48,300 nucleotides of DNA from positions 1 through 48,300 of the forward strand of contig CAIQIR010000024.1 in the NCBI GenBank assembly GCA_903871875.1, written 5' to 3'. The notes beneath the pieces were generated by a model that was given only the letters and a program-made list of their open reading frames with translations, ran no database searches and was not told where the DNA came from. Origin of the DNA: an uncultured Schlesneria sp. Its GTDB lineage: Bacteria; Planctomycetota; Planctomycetia; Planctomycetales; Planctomycetaceae. A program made the position numbers and the translations under genes. This document shows, piece by piece, positions 43,251 to 48,300 of this stretch (the stretch's first letter is position 1; the number at the start of each line of letters is the position of its first letter).

Positions 43251-44354
43251 TTAATTGGGTGGTGGGTCAGGCATCCGAACCCGTGCCGTCGCTCGCGGAG
43301 GGGTGGTGGGTGACGCATTCTGGGGAGCGAGGCGGCGGGCGAGGCCGACTGCGGTGGCCGCCCAAGCGGCGAGTGCGACCCACGCAAACGTCTTCCCAAT
43401 GGGGGTCAAGAACGGCAGTCCGAACTCTCGGGCCAGTCGGAGTGTGCATGTGGCGTACATGCCAAGCGGGAAAACGGCTCCCCAATAGCTGTGGTCGTAG
43501 ACCAGCGGATACCGCTTCACCCCGTGTCGCCAGATCCCGAGCATTAACAGCAGTGGCAACCACCAGGTAGCTGTCGCCCAGAACATCAGCGTCAGCCCCT
43601 TCAGAAACGGAACCAGCTCGGCCAACGATTCGGACTCGCGAACGGCGGACACGAGAGTTACCCCGCCGAGTGTGGAAATCGCCATTGCCCCCATGTTGAT
43701 CCAGTACGGCGGGGTCAGGTCGGTCGGAGTGAGTGGCAGGAACATCATCCGGTAGAAGATCAGGGCGATCAACCACAGATAGAGCATTCCCCCCACGAGC
43801 CAGAAACATAGGACAGTAAACAGCCCCGGCTCAATGGCGTCGTCCGGCAGGTGTGGAATCACCAGACATCCGAGCACGCACACCGACTGGGTGGCTACGA
43901 CGGTGAGCAGCCAGACCCCGCTCAAACCCTTCTCCAACTCCGGCTTCTCCGTCGCCTCGATCAACCCGGGGAGAATCGTGTACGACAGTCCGGCCCAAAG
44001 CATGAGCGCAGTCACCCACAGTGCCAGTCCCGATCCTGGCGAATTGAGCAATAAGACGCATCCATTTCCGAGTACACCGGTGGCGGCGACGATCGTAAAG
44101 AATGCTGGAGCACGGGCATGCGAAGTAAAGTCGGTGTAAACCGCGGACCCGTAGCGGATGCAACGGGTGATGGTCAATATCCACAGGACTGCGTAAGTCG
44201 CGACACCAACCCAAAAGAGGAGATGACCGCCAGTTGGCCACCCGGCGGCGTTCACTGCCAGTGCGACGATTCCCGTCGCCATCACGACTGCGAAGATGTT
44301 TGCAGGAAGGTCTCGGACGGATCTGGCTGCCATTGGATGAATGGGATCAGGCAT
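43251..44354 (-). CDS. TDT-family (TehA/Mae1/SLAC1-type) anion or dicarboxylate transporter
   Basis: This 367-aa membrane protein has about ten hydrophobic helices. The first, LPANIFAVVMATGIVALAVN, is the characteristic TDT opening (P-x-x-F-x-x-V-M-A-T-G-I), and later VFPLGMYATCTLRLA matches the family's conserved F-P-x-G-x-Y motif. TDT proteins include TehA, yeast malate permease Mae1 and the plant SLAC1 anion channel. It is the last gene of the operon, starting 1 bp after the small membrane protein's stop (TGACATG). The context with an oxidoreductase suggests it moves that enzyme's substrate or product, such as nitrate, nitrite or formate (inference). The C-terminal tail is Pro/Arg-rich. 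Confidence 0.9.
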   Translation of the reverse strand: MPDPIHPMAARSVRDLPANIFAVVMATGIVALAVNAAGWPTGGHLLFWVGVATYAVLWILTITRCIRYGSAVYTDFTSHARAPAFFTIVAATGVLGNGCVLLLNSPGSGLALWVTALMLWAGLSYTILPGLIEATEKPELEKGLSGVWLLTVVATQSVCVLGCLVIPHLPDDAIEPGLFTVLCFWLVGGMLYLWLIALIFYRMMFLPLTPTDLTPPYWINMGAMAISTLGGVTLVSAVRESESLAELVPFLKGLTLMFWATATWWLPLLLMLGIWRHGVKRYPLVYDHSYWGAVFPLGMYATCTLRLAREFGLPFLTPIGKTFAWVALAAWAATAVGLARRLAPQNASPTTPPRATARVRMPDPPPN

Positions 44355-44355
44355 G

Positions 44356-44586
44356 TCAGGCCGCTGGTCGTTGGAGGTATACGAGCCGACGAAGTAGCGA
44401 TAGGTTCATCAGCAAGCACGCGAGGCTCGCAATGACGCCCGGCCAGACGACCGAGTCGTCCCCGCCCATATGTGCGTTCATGGTGGCGGTCAGCAGCCAC
44501 AACTGCATCACCACGAGTAGCGCCACGATGCAAAAGATGCCCGCAAAAATGGTGTCCTTCTGGCGGCGTGTTATGATTGGCTTCAC
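44356..44586 (-). CDS. Small two-helix membrane protein
   Basis: From GTG 44586, preceded by AGGGAG at 7-nt spacing, the product is 76 aa; a TTG at 44628 would overlap the upstream gene. Two hydrophobic helices are seen: TIFAGIFCIVALLVVMQLWL and VVWPGVIASLACLLMNLSLL, with a short polar connector containing NAHMGGDDS. I recall small conserved membrane proteins of this type (possibly DUF6755) but cannot confirm it. Its position between the Rieske and transporter genes suggests a membrane anchor or assembly role for the complex. Confidence 0.8.
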   Translation of the reverse strand: MKPIITRRQKDTIFAGIFCIVALLVVMQLWLLTATMNAHMGGDDSVVWPGVIASLACLLMNLSLLRRLVYLQRPAA

Positions 44587-44602
44587 GTCGAACTCCCTGC
44601 GA

Positions 44603-45148
44603 TTAAATGGTTCGCGGTTCAAATCCAATAGCGAACACTACTCCGTCCTGGATGTCCAGTTTTACCAGCGCCAGCGGTCGGCGAGGCGGACCAGCGATTG
44701 GTCGCCCCTCGGTCAGTTCAAAGTGCCCGTTGTGACACGGACAGTGCAATTCGCCCTGATCCAGGTGTGGAACCACCGCGCAGGAAAGATGCGAACACTT
44801 CTGGCCGTAGGCGACGAAGCGCCCGGGCTCGAGGCAAATGGCCAGGCATGGCTCGTATTCGTCCGGGTAACGAAACTCCACGACTCGCTTCGTTTCCAGT
44901 TCCTCCACCGTTGCCACCCGCAGTCGGGGGAGAGGCCCGCTCGTACGGCGGTGGCTGGCGATCGCGATCCAACACTGTCCGGCCACGAATGCTCCGCTCG
45001 TCAATACCAGGAACTTGACGAACTCGCGACGCGCGACGTGCTCGTCTTCCGGGACGTCGGTCGGGAAGTCCTTGCGCCAGGTTGGTTGGAACTGTAGCGG
45101 TATGTGATCCGGGTATTCGCGAGGCTCTTCACCATCGAGGGGATTCAT
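44603..45148 (-). CDS. Rieske [2Fe-2S] protein with twin-arginine N-terminus
   Basis: The product is 181 aa from ATG 45148, which overlaps the ferredoxin stop by 4 bp (ATGA); a longer frame to 45532 is only the antisense of the ferredoxin gene. The N-terminus has [10 protein letters not shown] before the hydrophobic [16 protein letters not shown], a Tat-type (RRxFxK) signal-anchor. The cluster ligands are C118/H120 (CSHLSC) and C136/H139 (CPCH); C123 and C138 supply the disulfide of bc1-type high-potential Rieske proteins, although the usual following Gly-Ser is Asn-Gly. It should sit on the outer face of the membrane and exchange electrons with quinone or cytochrome partners. No cytochrome b gene is present. 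Confidence 0.92.
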   Translation of the reverse strand: MNPLDGEEPREYPDHIPLQFQPTWRKDFPTDVPEDEHVARREFVKFLVLTSGAFVAGQCWIAIASHRRTSGPLPRLRVATVEELETKRVVEFRYPDEYEPCLAICLEPGRFVAYGQKCSHLSCAVVPHLDQGELHCPCHNGHFELTEGRPIAGPPRRPLALVKLDIQDGVVFAIGFEPRTI

Positions 45149-45789
45149 GATGGGCTCTCCACGGCGACGGGTTCGTTGCTCAGGATGTTCAAAGAAATCA
45201 GCCCGCTGGTCGGCCTCTCGTGCATTGCTGCGGTCACGTCCAGGTGCGACTCGGTCCGCTCCCTCGGAACCATCATGTTGACTTTGGTCGTGACGATTTG
45301 ATCTCCGAACCTGAACTCGTTGGACGACCGGGATCGCTTCCGTCGCAGTTCCACTTCCTCGCGGGTATCGAAGTACAAGGCTCCGCTTGGGCAGACGGTC
45401 GCGCACATCGGCTTGCGCCCCGTGCTGGTCCGATCGAAGCACATGTCGCACTTCATCATCAGTTCGAGTTCGGTCATCATCTTGGGCACTCCGAACGGAC
45501 ATGCCAGTACGCAGTTCGAGCACGCGATGCACCGCGGCTTGCGCGCCGTCATGACGCGCCCGTCGGCACTTCGCTTGATGGCATCGGCCGGACAGACGTC
45601 GGCGCAGGTGGGACTGTCACAGTGCATACACACGACCGGCACCGTCTGTACCGACGTGCTGCGTTCGACGTACTCGATGTGAATCATCGAGTTTCCCTTG
45701 TGCGTCTCGCACTCGGCGCAGGCGTGTTCGCAAGCGTGGCACCCGATACACCGGTGCGGGTCCACGAAAAACTCCATTTCGACGGTCAT
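45145..45789 (-). CDS. Four-cluster [4Fe-4S] ferredoxin subunit (DmsB/NrfC/HycB type)
   Basis: This 214-aa electron-transfer subunit starts at ATG 45789 with AAGGGA 6 nt upstream. Sixteen cysteines form four clusters: C14/17/20/24, C54/57/62/66, C87/90/93/97 and C114/117/129/133, the standard arrangement of beta subunits in the DMSO-reductase family. It has no signal peptide. The gene begins 19 bp after the stop of the catalytic subunit, so it is the direct electron partner, and its end is coupled to the Rieske gene by an ATGA overlap. Confidence 0.95.
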   Translation of the reverse strand: MTVEMEFFVDPHRCIGCHACEHACAECETHKGNSMIHIEYVERSTSVQTVPVVCMHCDSPTCADVCPADAIKRSADGRVMTARKPRCIACSNCVLACPFGVPKMMTELELMMKCDMCFDRTSTGRKPMCATVCPSGALYFDTREEVELRRKRSRSSNEFRFGDQIVTTKVNMMVPRERTESHLDVTAAMHERPTSGLISLNILSNEPVAVESPS

Positions 45790-45808
45790 ACGTTTCCCTT
45801 CACTGCTG

Positions 45809-48073
45809 TCACTGCTGTGATTCAAGACGCTTCGTGTACTCGGGTTCCTCGGCCTTGCAGATGCGGACAGCACACACTTTGTACTCGGGAATCTTCGAAA
45901 TCGGATCCTGAGCCGAGATCGTCACTCGATTGACGCTCTTAGCCCCACCCCAGTGGTAAGGGACGAACACCACGTCCGGGCGGATTGTCGTCACCACCTG
46001 GCATTGCACAGTCAGTGCCCCGCGTCGAGATTCAACCGTGACCCAGTCCTTGTCAACGATTCCGTGCTTCTGCGCCAGCACCGGGTGAAGTTCCAGAAGC
46101 GGATCCGGATATTGATCGACCAGCGGGCCGATTCTTCGGGTCTGGTTCCCACTCAGGAACATATTCACTGTCCGCCCAGTGGTCAGGATCACCGGGTAAT
46201 CGGCGTCCACATCCTCGGTCGGCGGTGCATAGGAGGCGACGTTGAAGTGAGCTTTACCATCCGGAAAGTAGAACGGTCCGGCACCCTTCGCGACCGGATT
46301 CCATGACCCGGGCTCGAACAGTCGCGGCGTGCCGGGATGATCAATCGGTTTACCGTCGCGGTCGGTTGCCGGGCACGGCCAGAAGACTCCATACCGGGAC
46401 TCGATTTTCTCGTAGGTGATCCCCGAGTAATCCGCGATGCCGCCGGCAGATGCTCGCCGCAGCTCTTCAAAAATCGCGCGCGGATTTTCGAACGTAAAGC
46501 CGTGTTCGCGGCCGAGCGCCTGCGCGATGTCTTGCAGGATTCGCCAATCTGGTTTCGCGTCGCCTGGCGGGTCGACCGCCTTATTGATCTTGATGACGCG
46601 TCCCTCGGTGGAGCAAACGGTCCCTTCGTCCTCCTCGTGCTGCGAGCCGGGAAGAATGACATCCGCAAATCGGCACGTCTCGCTCAGGAAGAAGTCGATG
46701 CAAACGAAGAATTCCAACTTCTCCAGCATCCGCCTGACGAAGTCGCTATCCGGAAGCGAAACAAACGGATTGAACGACCAGCACAGCAAGCCGCGAATCT
46801 CGCCCGTCTCGACTTTGCGCAGTAGTTCGTAACAATCGACACCGGCGTGGGGAAGTTCTTCCTCGCGGATGTCCCAGATCGCAGCGATGTGCTTGCGGTG
46901 TTCCGGGTTCTCAATGTCGCGGGCTCCGGGAAGTTGGTCGGCCTTCTGACCGTGTTCGCGCCCGCCCTGACCGTTACCCTGGCCAGTGATGGTCGAGTAC
47001 CCGCACCCCGGTCGCCCAATCCGCCCCGACGCCAGAACGATATTGATCGCGCTTAGCACATTGATGACGCCGTGGCTGTGCTGCTCCATCCCGCGGGCGT
47101 GCATCAGATAGCTAGTCTTGGCCGTGCCCCACCATTCGGCTGCTTGCCGGATCGCCTTCTCCGCGATCCCCGTCACCTCAGCCGTCTTTCGCGGGTTCCA
47201 GTCCTTGACGGACGCGGCCACTACGTCGAAGCCGACCGTATGGTTCTCAATGAAATCGTGATCGAGCCAGTCGTTCTCGATCATCAGGTGGAGGATGCCG
47301 GCGTAGAGTGCGGCGTCGCGGCCCGGTTTGATCGGCAACACCAGGTCGCAGGTTCGAGCGAGTGGGGTGATGCGCGGATCGACGTTGATGATCCGCGCGC
47401 CGTTCTCGCGGGCCTCCCAGATATAGCTCGTCGTAATCGGGGCGCACTCGGCGACGTTCGCACCACCGATCCAGATGACATCGGCCAGCGGGATATCGCT
47501 TGTCGGGTTGCCGGCGCGGTCAATACCGAACGCTTTCTTGTTACCGACTCCGGCGCTGACCATACACAATCGACCGTTGTAGTCGATGTATCGCGTCTTC
47601 AGGCACACGCGGGCAAACTTCCCAAGCAGATAGCACTTTTCAGTCGTCATGCTCGCCCCGCCTAGCACCCCGAATGCATCATTCCCATAGGTTGACTGGA
47701 TGCGCTGAATTTCGGATGCGACACGCGCGATTGCATTCGTGTAGGGCACCGCCCGAAATCCGTCCGGCCGAGTCGGATCGCGAAAGTGGGCGGCCGTCAG
47801 TCGATCGTGGTGTGAGTTCTGCAGGTAGCGGCGAATGCCCTTCGGACAAAGCATCCCCTTGTTGAAGGGAAAGTCAGTCCAAGGTTCGAACCCGATGACC
47901 GAGTTCCCCTTCACCTTCAGTTGAATGCCGCACTGCTGACCGCAGAAACAACAGTGGGTTTTAACGATCCGGTCGGGGTCCACCGACGTATCCAGTCGTT
48001 CTCCAGACTGGTACGCGCGCAACGGGCCGAATTTCGCCAGCAATTCGGGTGTCATCTGAGCTTCAGTTACCAT
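45809..48073 (-). CDS. Molybdopterin oxidoreductase, NasA/NarB-like catalytic subunit
   Basis: This 754-aa member of the DMSO-reductase family binds bis-MGD molybdenum. The N-terminal [4Fe-4S] motif is C41-x2-C44-x3-C48-x27-C76. The Mo ligand is C170 in [17 protein letters not shown], a form close to assimilatory/periplasmic nitrate reductases (RLCMSSA) rather than to selenocysteine formate dehydrogenases. Later landmarks are [29 protein letters not shown] and a C-terminal EYKVCAVRI. The length fits NarB. No Tat signal is present, unlike NapA. Nitrate reduction is the best guess and formate oxidation the main alternative. It starts at ATG 48073, overlapping the preceding gene's stop. The B subunit follows. 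Confidence 0.93.
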   Translation of the reverse strand: MVTEAQMTPELLAKFGPLRAYQSGERLDTSVDPDRIVKTHCCFCGQQCGIQLKVKGNSVIGFEPWTDFPFNKGMLCPKGIRRYLQNSHHDRLTAAHFRDPTRPDGFRAVPYTNAIARVASEIQRIQSTYGNDAFGVLGGASMTTEKCYLLGKFARVCLKTRYIDYNGRLCMVSAGVGNKKAFGIDRAGNPTSDIPLADVIWIGGANVAECAPITTSYIWEARENGARIINVDPRITPLARTCDLVLPIKPGRDAALYAGILHLMIENDWLDHDFIENHTVGFDVVAASVKDWNPRKTAEVTGIAEKAIRQAAEWWGTAKTSYLMHARGMEQHSHGVINVLSAINIVLASGRIGRPGCGYSTITGQGNGQGGREHGQKADQLPGARDIENPEHRKHIAAIWDIREEELPHAGVDCYELLRKVETGEIRGLLCWSFNPFVSLPDSDFVRRMLEKLEFFVCIDFFLSETCRFADVILPGSQHEEDEGTVCSTEGRVIKINKAVDPPGDAKPDWRILQDIAQALGREHGFTFENPRAIFEELRRASAGGIADYSGITYEKIESRYGVFWPCPATDRDGKPIDHPGTPRLFEPGSWNPVAKGAGPFYFPDGKAHFNVASYAPPTEDVDADYPVILTTGRTVNMFLSGNQTRRIGPLVDQYPDPLLELHPVLAQKHGIVDKDWVTVESRRGALTVQCQVVTTIRPDVVFVPYHWGGAKSVNRVTISAQDPISKIPEYKVCAVRICKAEEPEYTKRLESQQ

Positions 48074-48300
48074 GTGCTGGCCTCTCTCGGCTCAGGTTCC
48101 CACGCCGCGTGCTGGGCAAGTGCCAGTATCTTTCGACGGCACGGTGGGCAGATGCGCTGATAATGCCCGCACTTCGGGTTCGACATTTCGTAGTGATATC
48201 CCAATTCGGCCTCGACCTGGATCAGATCTGCGACATGGCTTGGGGTGGCGTAAGGCTCGTTGCAACGGGCACATCTGGCCGGATCCTCTTCCAGCGACCC
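48067..48300 (-). CDS. Cys-rich protein, C-terminal fragment (zinc- or Fe-S-binding)
   Basis: A minus-strand frame enters from the right edge and ends with TAA at 48067-48069, overlapping the molybdoenzyme ATG by 7 bp, which implies coupled translation. The visible 77 residues hold two Cys pairs: [16 protein letters not shown], and later [20 protein letters not shown]. These could bind zinc or an Fe-S cluster. The rest is polar and helical. Its start lies outside the window. By position it belongs to the same operon and may be an electron-transfer or maturation factor. Confidence 0.75.
   Translation of the reverse strand, partial: GSLEEDPARCARCNEPYATPSHVADLIQVEAELGYHYEMSNPKCGHYQRICPPCRRKILALAQHAAWEPEPREASTW

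Noticed and set aside
45220-45933. 237-residue plus-strand frame opposite the ferredoxin gene
   Set aside because: Antisense of the Cys-rich ferredoxin; His/Arg-rich composition is a mirror effect.

Overview
The window reads as chromosomal DNA of a planctomycete, probably of the Planctomycetaceae/Schlesneria/Gimesia type (inference). The basis is a Tat-exported DUF1501 protein, a surface protein with the planctomycete N-terminal LE.LE.RRLL motif, a Fae-family protein, and several planctomycete-style hypothetical proteins. I see no insertion sequence, phage gene, CRISPR array or rRNA. There is one tRNA, tRNA-Val(GAC).

Layout. 1-6.5 kb: tail of an unknown gene with its terminator, an FAD oxidoreductase, a sigma-54 activator-like regulator whose catalytic motifs are all degenerate, a nitrilase-family amidohydrolase and a DUF1501 protein. 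6.7-17 kb: an RND efflux locus with a lipoprotein adaptor and two tandem, translationally coupled HAE1 pumps, facing a convergent NodT-type outer-membrane channel. Both pumps carry a low-complexity insert at the same place in the docking domain. 17.3-24 kb: threonine deaminase (ilvA), secreted or lipoprotein hypotheticals, two LEA/DUF883-like helical stress-type proteins (one of only 53 aa) and rpsU. 24-29 kb: an MMPL transporter, a coiled-coil protein and a GT39-type glycosyltransferase. 29.3-32.6 kb: a divergent formaldehyde-activating-enzyme homologue followed by a CbiM-CbiQ-CbiO cobalt/nickel ECF transporter. 32.6-37 kb: a surface protein fused to an FKBP isomerase, a probable VOC-fold (DUF1338/HglS-like) protein and an alpha/beta hydrolase. 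37-41.1 kb: a fatty-acid synthesis cluster (two FabZ-like dehydratases, FabG, a long ACP, FabF) whose ACP resembles rhizobial AcpXL. 41.7 kb: tRNA-Val with promoter and terminator, followed by decayed two-component-system remnants. 43.2-48.3 kb: a tightly packed minus-strand operon that enters from the right edge: Cys-rich protein, molybdopterin oxidoreductase, four-cluster ferredoxin, Tat-type Rieske protein, small membrane protein and TDT/SLAC1 transporter.

Most unusual points: (i) the Mo/4xFe-S/Rieske/TDT operon, whose predicted subunit localisations do not obviously match; (ii) the AcpXL-like fatty-acid cluster; (iii) the Fae homologue without the expected catalytic histidine; (iv) the sigma-54 activator that has lost its phospho-acceptor, Walker A lysine, Walker B glutamate and GAFTGA loop; (v) the disordered inserts on the TolC-facing side of both RND pumps. 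All functional calls rest on motif reading by eye. No database search was run.
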